From: Cudoniella acicularis
Lineage: Eukaryota; Ascomycota; Leotiomycetes; Helotiales; Helotiaceae
Reading direction: 5' to 3'
NCBI GenBank assembly: GCA_013054445.1
Contig: JAAMPI010000181.1
Coordinates: 1 to 54,886 of the forward strand
Length of the DNA stretch: 54,886 bases
Part shown: piece by piece, positions 45,101-54,886 of the stretch
How positions within the stretch are numbered: the first letter of the stretch is position 1
Layout of the letters: the number at the start of each line of letters is the position of its first letter
Notes under the pieces: generated by a model
Database searches by the model: none
What the model was told of the DNA's origin: nothing
Seen by the model: only the letters and a program-made list of their open reading frames with translations
Translations under genes and position numbers: made by a program

Positions 45101-46040
45101 GGGGAGGAAGGAGCCAGTGGGGATACTGAAGATGTGAAGTCTATGGCGGAGGCTGCGTAAGTTGGGGAATTGGTTGGAAAAATTTTAACAGATGAAGGAA
45201 TTGGGGCAGAAAAGGAAGGTAGTTTTGGTTGGGAGTTGAATGGGGTATAATTATGGTCGCTTGCTTTCCTATTCCCTTAGGCCTCCTTTCCTTTTTTTTC
45301 TTTGCTTTCGAATAGCGAAGTGGAGTGGTGTGAAATGTAACCGCGATGAATTTATTGCTTTCCTTGGTAGCTAGTATCCCAATCATGCTTTAACCTCGTT
45401 GAAAGAATTCGCTCTCCGAGCACCGTGCTCGATTGTCCTACTGCTATCCACTATATTAATTTGCATGCCACTATCGTTTAGTCTATTCTCCTTCGATCGG
45501 CCCAGCCCTTGCAATTATACGAACACCGAAATCGCCTTTTCTTAAATTTCTCTTTTCTAAATGTCAACTACCATTTCCATGGATTAATAGTCCTGCACTG
45601 TCCCACTGAGAAGCATGAGGTAGAGCATGTTGTCTCCGACATTTTTGCTGTCTCTAGCTAATAACCTTAATATTATTGTAATATCAGGCATTGGCGGTCA
45701 TGCTTACGGATCTTTCAAGGAGAGAGATGTTGACCTTCTCTTCTTCCCTTCACATTCATCAGTTTTGTTGCATCGAAGCCAACCCTCGCACCTTCCTGAG
45801 ATATTACTCTCTTTAGATAGTGCCCCCTAGAGAGAGCGAAAACCTAAGGTGGTTTCGCGGCCATGCTCTGCTCTGCTCTCCCTACCAGACTTTGCTGGCC
45901 AATCCACAGCCCTAGCACGCGATGGGATAGCCAAAACATTGAGCTGTGCCTGAATATCCGTTGCTTGTTCTTGCTCGTGATGGAAGTGAAGTGAATCATA
46001 TCTTGGGAGGCTTACTGGTACCCCTATTTCCAACTCGGTC
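45101..46040. other. Intergenic, no gene seen
   Basis: No domain recognised on either strand. It lies between the C2H2 gene and caspase-like copy 3; short frames at 45627-45830 and 45827-46081 have no motifs. Confidence 0.5.
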
Positions 46041-47735
46041 ATGAGAAGGTCACCTGAATGCGCACTTTCACCAGCTTGCATCGACGCGTTTGTCTCTCAC
46101 CTGCATCAAATATTCCCGGATTATCCAAACGACCCACTGCAATGCCAGCAACGCGCCGACCACACCGCAAGGCACGAGGCCCTCATACTGGGCGCTTTTG
46201 AAAGCGCAGCAGGTTCGCGCGCAGAATCAACAAACTATGCGGAATCAACACGCCCGGAACCAGCACCGACCGCAGGCGCAGCAAAATGTCCCGGCAGCAA
46301 AGGAACCAGTGGTGCAGCAAAATCATCAAGCAGCGCAGGAACAAGTGGTGATTCCCGCACTATCTTATAATGACTTCAGAGACTTGTACTATAGGTTGAG
46401 AGCGAAATGTATAAGATCAATCTCTCTTGTCTTTGGTACTGCGGCACAATCAAGGATTTTTTGGTAATAATGGGGGTTGGCAATAGATTGAAACGCAGAA
46501 GAATGAGAAATTGTAGGCTCGATTGCGCGAAGTCGAAAGTGCGGAACCGGCGAATAGGGAGACAATATTTAAATATAGGAATGCGTTGCGGACTATTGTG
46601 GGGTTGAAAGAGAAGGTTGAACAATTAGAGGGAACACTCGAAGAGCTAGGAGGGTTTGAACAGGAGAAAGAGCAGCTGAAAGAGAGAGTCCAGGAGTTGG
46701 AGGTCAAGCAGGAGAAAGAACAATTAGAGGAGAGGGTTGTGGAGTTGGAAGTGGTTGAGGAGGAGAAGAATCAATTAGAGGAGAAGGTGGAAGGGTAAGG
46801 AAAGCTAGAGCAGTTTGTAGACTGTCTAGGCTCCTAGAATCTACCTTTGAAGAAGATTATAGAGACAAGCTGGCTTAAAAGACAAAGTCGAGACACACAA
46901 GGGCGAAAGTGCTCCTAGCACGCTGGAAATCGGATGACCTGGGTCGTGTTTTTGGGTGCTATTACCATCACGATGTTACCAAATTCCAGATGCCAGACCG
47001 CAAACCCGTTCATGCTCTTTCGGAATGTATCAGATAGTTCAAAGACGACTCGCCAGACACCCTCTACATTCTCTATTACGGTGGGCATGGAGCGTTATAC
47101 GAAGAACGGAATGATATTTACTGGGCAGCATAAGTGCCGCCATTTACTCTACTTTCCTAAGACTTACATATATAGGACGTCGGATAGTAAATGGCCCAAG
47201 ATGCCGGCAAACCTGTTTCAATCTCTTTTTGAAATATCAAAATCCGATGCTATTCTAATTCATGATTGCTGTGCATCGGCAGATACCCGCGTGATGCAAC
47301 ATTCGCTATTCTGCGGCGTCACTGACCTGATTGCCACCTGTGGGTTCTATGCGACTGCTCCTTCACAAAAGCTCTTATTGACCAGCTTGAATCTGCTGCT
47401 ATCATCAAAGAACCTTTCTCTGTTTCGGGGCTATTCAAAGGCATCCTCGCCCGATTAAGAAATACCCCAGGCTAGAAACACAGGACAACGCCCGTTCATT
47501 GCACGCTGACTTCAGAGAAGAACGGCAGGGGCATTATGCTTACACCTTTCGGGGGTCAAGCAAGCCGTGCTATGCAACCAGTCTCTACCAATTCGGCAGA
47601 TGACACCCACATGATAGTTGGCTTTAAATCACGTGGTCAGGGCGTAGGTGAGCAATGGAAAGAGTGGTTTACGAATACGCCGCCAAATACTATAGAGCTT
47701 ATTCTTGATGAGCCTGGGGAGGGCGATTTCCCCTT
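46041..47735 (+). pseudogene. Caspase-like coiled-coil protein, copy 3, disrupted
   Basis: All parts of the family are visible but in changing frames. They are an N-terminal helix (FVSHLHQIFPDYPNDPL), a Gln-rich stretch after a frame change near 46200 (NQQTMRNQHARNQ), a long Glu/Leu coiled coil (46523-46797, ended by TAA), and the block RAKVLLARWKSDDLG (about 46900-46945). Then come LYILYYGGHGALYEE (His), LIHDCCASADT (Cys, about 47265-47285), LIATCGF and the C-terminal MLTPFGGQASRAMQPV with WKEWFTNTPPNTIELILDEPG. The expected intron after IYWAA has lost its donor (family gtaagt; here ATAAGT near 47128). Several in-frame stops and indels exclude a working product, though both catalytic residues are still encoded. 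Confidence 0.8.
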
Positions 47736-48626
47736 TTCGGAAGTGGCCCCTCTCGTTCCTTCCCCATCAGCGACGCGAGCCAACGCGCCACCACAACCCA
47801 AATTCCAAATTCTTTTCTCTCCTCTCCCCTCTTCTTCTTTCTCCAACATCCATCTCATCCACCTCAAACACGCACAAAGCCACAAGCAGTCCACCACTGT
47901 AGCAAGATCCAACTCTCCACGAACCATTCTAAGCCTCCTATGAGTCCCTCGACCTCTTGAGCTGGATAGCGGCTTAGCCTTGACCGCCATGGTCAAATGG
48001 TGTCTTATTCCTTAGTCTTGAGAGAGCAAAGGTCGGGGAGTTAAATTTTTCTAATTTAAGGTTGATTAAGGGGTAATACATATATTGAAAGAGTATAGAA
48101 TAAAGATTTTACTCCTAGGCATCACTTTATCCTAAGATATCACTTCTAGTATTATTTATTCTAAATCACTTAAAAGCTTTACTACCTTCTTATAAAATAA
48201 CTTCTGGCTATAAGACTTAAGTATATATAATCTAAAGATTCTCTTATCTTTTAGCTAGTTTTTATATCTTTAAATAACCAAAGATACATATTTTTAATTA
48301 TTCTTTTCATTTTATTTCTAGTTATATTTTATTCCTTAATAATAAAATAATTTTTAAGTTTAATATTTAAATATAGTAGCTAATATTATCGATTATAAGC
48401 CAGTATAGCCTCTCTAAGCTCCACAGCCTCTCCTAAGAGCCTAGCCTCTAATCTTAAAGGTATTGAAAAATTAGTCAGATCCCCCGTCTGCCTACGCGCA
48501 GGCATTGGGTTCAAGCTCTTTTCTCACTATTCTTTAGTCACGTGCACAGCAATCTTCAACTAAAACCTGCTATTGCGCTAACCCCTCAACAGTAATCAAT
48601 TTCTAGTCAGTCTTAATTTATTATTT
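47736..48626. other. AT-rich RIP-like block
   Basis: 48060-48480 is the most A+T-rich stretch of the window, with runs such as TTAATTATTC and almost no G+C. No open frame, terminal repeat or tRNA was recognised. It lies between copy 3 and the kinase gene and ends at the kinase stop codon side. Confidence 0.55.
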
Positions 48627-50435
48627 TTATAATCCCTTTATAGAATTAAACCACTCATCAGAAACAATCTCCTCAATAGACGGTCTTACAGCTGGATCAA
48701 CTCTTAGCATCCTTCTTACCAAACGTATCAACCCCTCTAACTCGTCCTGTTCCCACCGACACGGGCCCTTATACCCTGTTACTAGGCCCTGCCAAAAGGT
48801 ATCCGGCCAATTGAGCGTGTCGTGAAACCAAAATTCCCAGGGAACGGGTTTCGGGAGCTCCGGGATCACCCAAGAGGCGGGGAGAGAGCCGATCTTCTGC
48901 TGGATTTCCCAGAGGAATTCTTCTGGGCCAAATTCTGTGTTCTCGAATGGATAGGTAGGCCCGAAGACAAGAGCGCACATCTAAGGAGAAAAATACGTGT
49001 TAGAAATTATCGAGCCAGGTTCTAGGGAGAGAGAGAGGAGGCGGAACTCACGGTACAAGCTAAGACCCAGACACCACAGGGGAAGCCGCCGACTTTTGGA
49101 ACTGCGTTGCTGTTGATGTCATTCGTTGCGAATTCCGGCCCACGAATATGACAAGTGATCGATGGTAATGGAGTTGGGGGGCTAAGATTCGCCACACGGG
49201 AAACGGGGTTAGTTGTAACTTGTAATGTAGATAATATAAAGAATAGAGAGAGGATAAGAGTATACGGTTGCTTGGGTCGAGGATCTGTATCTTTGCTGAT
49301 TCAAGCGCAGAGGAAGCATAGGCCTTCTTAAGTGCACGGCAGAGTGAAAGCCCTATCTCTTCCTTCACATAGTCGGAAAAGGTGTTGTTGGAGGTCAGGT
49401 ATCGAGGGAAGTACGAGAAGGGTGACATGAAGAAATTATGGTCCGGTACGATAACAAGGGTTCGTGGCGCGTCGTAGAATTTTTGAAAAGCATGGATACC
49501 ACGTTGGTGATTAGGGATTCGTAAAGCGACGTTTCCCAAAGAGAGATCTATAGGTTCATAAGAGGGGTTTCTTGTACATTCTAACCGTTCAATCCTACGT
49601 ACCTCCATGAGTCATGCCGCTCCCATGCAAAAATCTCACGCCTTGTACTAGTTGGAAGGGGGGAGTCTTGAAATTTAACTGCTGTTTTCGTTCCAGGCTT
49701 AGCGTATAGAGAGGAATCAGAACGTTCGTAACTAGGACAGTATATTGGTGTGTTTGCTTGTTTACTTGGTTGACGACTTGAAAGGAGTTCAAAAGAGGGA
49801 GGATATATAGTTGACCTGAAGCAGTATGTGCAGTCAAAGTCGGCGTAGTTTGTATGCTTCTTGCTTAAAGATACTCGTGCCAGTGAAGTTCGTCCTTTTC
49901 TCCGTCACGCAGGAATTTGAGTGCAACGTGCCTGCCACTGGAAATTGGTTAGCGGGTTCTGTGACTGAGATAAATTCACATACTGATTTCGCACATCAGC
50001 AGCCAACCACACAGTGGAATAAGATCCATGGCCAATCTTCAGCATTACACGATATCTGTGGTTGATGAGGTCGCCCAAGTGTACTGGCAGAGTTGCACCG
50101 TTAACATAACGATCCAAACGCTCGCAGCCCTGAAGGGTAGAGACATCGTAAAGAGAGCCGGAATGGTTAGGATCCAAGTCCTCCTCGGTGTCGCCGTGTA
50201 TACAGTCACTGAAGTTGTCATATTCAGTGTTATCAGGGACAGCAGGCGTGGGGGTAGAGGGCAGTATGGTGTTACTGGCAGAGTTGGATGGTTTCTGTTC
50301 CTCATCCAGGTACTGGTCGTGGTCTTGGGGCTGGTGGATGTTGATGTCGATGTCGGCCACGAGTGCTATTTCTCGCTTTCCTTCTGTGGCTGCCATCGTC
50401 GTGCTTCTCGTCGTGCTCAACATAGTCATTGACAT
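48627..50435 (-). pseudogene. SRPK-like protein kinase with in-frame stop
   Basis: Exons on the minus strand: 49984-50435, 49603-49937, then 49547 downward, and the last at 48627-48980. An acidic N-terminus precedes the glycine loop IGHGSYSTVWLA, the lysine strand RHVALKFLRDGEKDELHWH, FQLVQGVRFLHG, and the catalytic loop THGDLSLGNVAL (Asp and Asn present; split by a clean intron at 49548-49602). The DFG motif reads ILDPSN, the APE motif RGPEF, and the C-lobe ends with MLRVDPAVRPSIEEI. This is the pattern of fungal SR-protein-kinase-like proteins. A TAA at 49867-49865, between the lysine strand and the next helix, is in frame and not removable by a fitting intron. The exon junction near 49180-49265 also does not keep frame with usual introns (six C at the acceptor). 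I judge it to be a pseudogene or an allele carrying a nonsense change. Confidence 0.7.
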
Positions 50436-51190
50436 TACAGTCCAACGCCCTTTCTGCAGTCTGCTCGATATCACATATATAAAATGATAGAATCCTGAAC
50501 AAGACAAAAGCAAACCTTCGGCAGCTATCGGTAAGATCGGACTCCGGCCTCCGAGAACATACCTACACATAGTTGGCTGCTCTACTGAAGCTCTTGTGAC
50601 CGCAGTTGATTCAATCAAAAAAAGTCAACATCGCTCGATATTTTCTGCATTGTTCCTTACCCGACCACAGAAATAACACACATATGAGGGGAATATGGAC
50701 TACTAATAAATGGCTTCGCAAGAGGCAAAGTAGTGGGAATCGAAGCTCCATCGCGATCGGACGTGGCTCAAGTGAGTCAAGTAGAAACCATGAAGTTCAG
50801 TCAACAGAGACTATAGGCACTCGTTTTACTCGTTTTTTCCTGCCTTCAAGATTCATCTCATTCCTTTTTTCTACTCGCGTTGCATGATGACTGCCGACCT
50901 CCGCTTCTGAATTTCGAGACATCATAATTTTGGGATGAATCAATGAGCAGAAGTTCTTGTTAATTACGGATCTGGAGATTAGATGAACCTGCATGTTACC
51001 CCCAGTAATGTTACCATGGAGTCTGGCAGTAATTGCTTCACTTGAAAATGTCTAGGAAAATTCGAAAATAACATCTCAAATTCCTTGAGTTCATGGGAGT
51101 ACACTGCTGGTCGTGCGCATCACTAGCACCTCTGCATCCATATATTTATTGCCTTTTTTTTTCTTGCAACGAGATGTATCTGCTTCATGA
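50436..51190. other. Intergenic, no gene seen
   Basis: The first part is the upstream region of the kinase gene. The frame at 50606-50887 is Arg/Ser-rich without a motif. No feature is recognised. Confidence 0.5.
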
Positions 51191-51402
51191 TATATTTTTG
51201 ACCTTGGTGTTGAAGATGCTGGTCCGAATGGCATTGTCATGTTGAAGCCATATGAAGATCCAACAGAACAAGGGGCTCGTTTGCTGTCTGTTTATGAATC
51301 AACTGGTCTATTCATGTCATTTGCTGCTGTTCAAGAGTTTTCATTTTTCGTAGAACACTTCAACACTGAGCATGAAGCCTTCCGGCTCTCGCTTGATTTG
51401 TG
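51190..51402 (+). CDS. Unrecognised small ORF
   Basis: One frame gives DLGVEDAGPNGIVMLKPYED followed by an acidic/aromatic peptide to a TGA at 51400-51402. From its first ATG (51238) it is 54 residues. Codon use looks protein-like and the frame is open, but upstream it is closed by a TGA and I recognise no domain. It may be a real small gene or the last exon of a lost one. Confidence 0.25.
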
Positions 51403-51427
51403 AAGAACCCCCCCCTTTTCCTCGCGC

Positions 51428-52909
51428 CTACTCAAACACACTCAGCGGAAACGTATCAGCAATCCGCTGATACCCCGCAACATTGGGATGTAAATAATCA
51501 CCCGAATTATATTCTGCACTCAATTCCGCCTCCGCCTCAGGATCCCTCACAATTGCATCAAAATCGATGACCTCGTCAAAAACCCCACTATCCCTAATCC
51601 ACCCATTAACCCTCTGCCTCGTCTTCTCCCTCTCAACATCACTATAACCCTGCACTGTCACATTAAACCCCGGCGCACTAAAGGGCGTGATCGTCGACGC
51701 AAAAACCTTAATATCAAACGAATGCAAACGAAGAACGATTTGCTTGTAAGCAGCTATGAGACGATTGCCTACGTTTTGCTGGGAGGATGGGGAAGTGGAT
51801 GCAGTGCCAATATCGTTTACACCGATGAATAGCATAGCGTATTCGACGTTGGGGTGAGAAAGGACGTCGCGGTCGATGCGGGAGAGGCCATTGGGGCCGA
51901 GGCCGTCGTAGAGGAGGCGGTTGCCGCCTGCAGCTTCGTTGATCACTGCTATGTTTAAGGTGTCTGGATCTTTTTGCATCTTGGCAAGGAGGAGGTCGGG
52001 CCATCTGTGAGGGAGGTATTGTTAGCGAAATGCGAAAGGAGACAAGGGGTGTGGGTTACTTGCCGGTTGTTTTTGTCCGTATCGCTGCCGCGGCCATCGG
52101 TGATGCTGTCTCCTACTATAATGAAAGCTTGAGTATCTCTTGAGGCGGAAACTTCGACGCTGCTGAGGAAGTACCTTTGCTTCAAGTCAGTTTCATTCAT
52201 CTTCTAAAAAAGAAAAAACGCTTGTACCAATGCGCACCGCTCGCAAGTGATGACCCGGTCAAGCTCGCCGCAGACACTTGGTTCCCCTGGGTCCACCACG
52301 ACGTAGTCCTACTCCCTGGATGCGAGGTAATGTAATTACTCTGCTGTCCCTCCGCCAAGTACAAACTAACCGTCAACATCGACTGCGGCGCCACCTCAAT
52401 ATCAATCGGATCCGAGACAACCAGCGCGCCCTGAGGAATCGTATAATTTGCACTTCCGCTAAATGTGACACTCTTAAGAGAATGAGGTTGAATACCACTG
52501 ATTCCCGCGCTACCATTGACTGGCAGCGCGACGGTGACGGCTGTTATGGGTAAGTCGTAGATGCCGAATGCGTTGGAGATTTGGATGCGGATTTGGGAGC
52601 CTCCTATCGAGGTGTGGATTGTTTGGCGGATTGTTGAATTATAAAAGACTTCACCGGTTTGGTTCTGAATATTGCAAGAAAATTATAACTTGGAAGAGGC
52701 GAATTGGAATTTATAGAAGAGCTTACGAATGGTGGGGAGGGGAGATTGGCTGGTTCTGTTAGTTGGGGCATGCTTCCCCAGGTTGGAATCCAGTGGTTGT
52801 CATTTTGCCAGCGCTTTAGTTTTTTAGTCTGAGGATGGCGTGCATCTGTGCCTTGGAGAATAGAGAAAATGGAGACAGCGAATAAAAATATTGTTGCCTG
52901 AATGATCAT
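51428..52909 (-). CDS. Secreted SGNH/GDSL hydrolase (XynE-like acetylesterase type)
   Basis: Four exons, complement of 51428-52004, 52064-52174, 52228-52664 and 52727-52909, give 435 residues. A signal peptide (MIIQATIFLFAVSIFSILQG, cleavage after about residue 23) indicates secretion. An N-terminal beta-rich half with YNSTIRQTIHTSIGGSQIRI is followed by the SGNH core: block I GDSITDG (Ser230), block II AAGGN (270-272), block III GVND (305-308) and block V DYLHP (Asp413, His416). All catalytic residues are present. Family members remove acetyl groups from plant polysaccharides or act as esterases; the exact substrate is unknown. Intron 3 has the GC donor GCAAGT, needed to keep frame. A role in plant-wall breakdown would fit a plant-associated fungus. 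Confidence 0.9.
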
Positions 52910-53501
52910 TTTGTTGAATATGCTAGAATCAAGAGAAAGAAAACCCAAGAGATAAAGAAAGAAAAAGAAAGAAGATAGTCCGGGGAAGAATGAACATTTT
53001 ATTAAAGCTCCGCGTACAGGGTCCATATTTGATAGATGGGGTGAGGGGCGAGGAAGAACATTAAACCGGTACTGCAATATACACGAACAGGCTAAAAGAA
53101 ATGCAGGTACGGATGGACCCACAGGGTGTGCCAAGAATCCATACCGAAGACAAATATCCATATGTCCGCTCAGTTTGCGAGGTTGAAAACAAAATGGTGC
53201 ATATAGTATAATAATTAGCGACTTTTAACATGAAAACTGGGTATTAGTATCTGTCCCATGCCAGCCAGATTGAACTTCCCAAACAGTCGGGATTCTGCAA
53301 CCCTATGCAATGTTTTTCTTGGGAGACTTGGCATAGATTCTTCGGTACCTTCAAGGCTAAATTCGCCAGATGACGCTATTCGAAAAGAGCCGCACATTTA
53401 TCCAGAGTAGCGTCAACCGGGTCCGGATCGGGAATTTCAAGAGGATATTCGGGACAATGTTATTCCACAAAAATAGACGGCCCGTCTCTCCGGATTTGAC
53501 A
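52910..53501. other. Intergenic between hydrolase and F-box-like gene
   Basis: Nearly 600 bp upstream of the hydrolase start and downstream of the F-box-like stop. A/G-rich near 52920-52975 (AAGAAAGAAAAAGAAAGAAG). No gene is recognised. Confidence 0.5.
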
Positions 53502-54647
53502 TTACCGATACATAGTATAATTAGGATCTCCCGGTATCGACCAAGGCTCGAGAGTAGATTTCGTAGTTTCGCGTCTAGCGACAACAAGGCGAAAGAGCCC
53601 CGGTAAACGATAGAGCAGATTCAGTGATTCCAAGTTCTCTTCCGGTGACCATATAGCAGGCCGGTACTCGAGGTGCACATAGCTGTGATCTGGGAAGATG
53701 CCGTGTTCGGTAAGCACAGCATGGTAGCTTTGCTTATATTCTTCGAGAAAATTGATGGTTGGATCTTGCTCCCAGTGACGCGATGCTGACCCAGAAATCT
53801 GTGGCTTGATTATGATGGTGATGCGCTCGACGCGCGATAATTTCGGGCTGAGGCTTCTGGCGAAAGAAGTCCATTTCTCGGAGTCCCCTTTGAAGCGAAA
53901 TTCCAATTCTTTGAGGCCGACAAAGTCTGACAGCAAATAGCTGCAAGCTTCAAGGTTCAATTTTTCGAAAGACTGGATTCGGCTTAGAAGGCTGATGTTT
54001 TTTGAAGAGAGGTTCCAGAAGTGAGAAATGCTATTTTGCCTTGGCCACGCCATCAGTTCGAATATATTTTCGCCATATAAAATGGGCGTTGCTTCTGCGT
54101 TGATTCGTTGACTGCAACTGAGAATAGCAGGGTGGACACGGAGACGCCGTGGATGAACTGCCCTTACAGGATGAAGGACGCTTTTGCAAATTGAGCAGAT
54201 GGGATGGAGAGGTCTAGAGGAAACGAGAAGAAGGCGGTATATTTGAAGCCGGATCTCGGTCGGCAGGATATAAAAAGATGCTTTGGAGTATGGATGGCCG
54301 TCATCTGTTCTTCTTGACATCTCATCTTCATCTAGTTGTTGAATAGGCAGGCCAATAAACGGACGAGGCAGAGAATCAAGTGGTGCGGGTGGAGAGAAGC
54401 GCTCATAATACCAGCGAGGCTGAGAATCAGGCCTTCGTCTTGAAAAGAGGCACTTGTAAAAGAAGGCCCCTATTGAAACGAAGTACTTGTAAATCCGGCG
54501 AGGCAAAGGATCAACTATGGCGATTGTGACTGAAGGGGAGTCCGGAACCCTGTACTCATAATACCAACGAGGCTTCTCCGGCGTTTCTGGATAATATTTA
54601 CAAAATTCTTCACACTGATCGTGATCTCTAAGGGAAGGTCGGTCCAT
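53502..54647 (-). CDS. F-box/2EXR-like fungal protein
   Basis: A single-exon gene of 381 residues from the first ATG (54647). The fungal F-box-like motif FYILPTEIRLQIYRLLL at about 125-141 is followed by ILSCSQRINAEATPILYGENIF, as in the 2EXR/DUF7730 group, thought to link target proteins to ubiquitin ligases. Before it, the protein repeats PRWYYE at about 26-31 and 77-82, each near a Pro-rich stretch with LPRR or LPRP, an internal duplication. The C-terminal part has Leu-rich strands (LKELEFRFKG). There is no frame break. The frame stays open upstream without an ATG, so the start is fairly secure. Confidence 0.75.
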   Translation of the reverse strand: MDRPSLRDHDQCEEFCKYYPETPEKPRWYYEYRVPDSPSVTIAIVDPLPRRIYKYFVSIGAFFYKCLFSRRRPDSQPRWYYERFSPPAPLDSLPRPFIGLPIQQLDEDEMSRRTDDGHPYSKASFYILPTEIRLQIYRLLLVSSRPLHPICSICKSVLHPVRAVHPRRLRVHPAILSCSQRINAEATPILYGENIFELMAWPRQNSISHFWNLSSKNISLLSRIQSFEKLNLEACSYLLSDFVGLKELEFRFKGDSEKWTSFARSLSPKLSRVERITIIIKPQISGSASRHWEQDPTINFLEEYKQSYHAVLTEHGIFPDHSYVHLEYRPAIWSPEENLESLNLLYRLPGLFRLVVARRETTKSTLEPWSIPGDPNYTMYR

Positions 54648-54886
54648 CAGGGCATAAAAATTTGATTGAGAATGATGAGGTTGTTGTGTAAGAAGGATGA
54701 CTTCGGAATTTCGGAGAACAGGCAACCAGTTAATGGGCGGTGGATGGTGGCAGAATCCCAATCGGTCCCGGCTATACGTCGGCGAAGCTCCTCACTTGTC
54801 GCCATCCACCCCTTTTTCATCTAGGTATGGAGGGATCGAAATTCCCCGCCGTCGAAGGGAATAGCAACGTCCCTAGACCCCCCCCC
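54648..54886. other. Upstream region and window end
   Basis: The likely promoter of the F-box-like gene. The window ends in a run of eight C, which looks like an assembly edge. Confidence 0.4.

Noticed and set aside
47637..47996. 119-codon minus-strand ORF
   Set aside because: It is the reverse shadow of the C-terminal end of caspase-like copy 3 and of a Ser/Pro-rich stretch beyond it.
48480..48540. tRNA-like GGGTTCAAGCTC near the AT-rich block
   Set aside because: No acceptor stem or anticodon arm can be folded around it.
1..54886. CRISPR array, rRNA genes or plasmid features
   Set aside because: No regularly spaced direct repeats or rRNA core sequences were seen; the DNA is fungal nuclear in character.

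Overview
The window is nuclear DNA of a filamentous ascomycete, most likely a leotiomycete of the Helotiales type (inference from gene content). Genes are interrupted by short introns of about 45-106 nt with GT-AG ends and CTAAC-like branch sites. The content is typical of these fungi: a HET-domain protein, a DUF7580 protein, a C2H2/TPR protein, a Zn2Cys6 regulator, MFS and POT transporters, an SRPK-like kinase and GDSL/SGNH esterase. It looks like draft assembly: there is an 'nn' gap at 15116-15117, a run of C at the end, and several single-base frame breaks in homopolymers that may be sequence errors. Nonsense substitutions are harder to explain that way.

Layout. 0.8-4.2 kb holds two divergent acyl-CoA carboxylase genes, carboxyltransferase (minus) and biotin carboxylase (plus), both broken. 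4.9-6.8 kb is an intact six-exon MFS transporter. 6.8-12.5 kb is nearly gene-free. 12.6-15.4 kb is a 2-oxoglutarate-oxygenase-like gene lacking two key active-site residues. 15.7-20.9 kb has a 3-beta-HSD-like dehydrogenase, a Zn2Cys6 regulator pseudogene and an SDR. 21.5-50.4 kb is an accessory region: a HET protein, a divergent C2H2/TPR and DUF7580 pair, a C2H2-ankyrin protein, an SRPK-like kinase with a stop, a relic of the CFD1 Fe-S scaffold gene, and remains of a caspase-like family in at least three and probably five places. A POT peptide transporter and a C2H2 transcription factor lie among them, with AT-rich blocks that look RIP-mutated. 51.4-54.7 kb has a secreted SGNH hydrolase and an F-box/2EXR-like protein.

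How they fit. The 21-50 kb block combines domain types that fungi use in self/non-self recognition and regulated cell death: HET, caspase-like, high-identity TPR and ankyrin repeats, DUF7580. It also shows birth-and-death traits: near-identical internal repeats, partial copies and pseudogenes. That it acts as one system is inference. The most testable proposals are the dispersed caspase-like family, with one copy keeping both catalytic residues, and the TPR/DUF7580 pair sharing a 325-bp promoter region.
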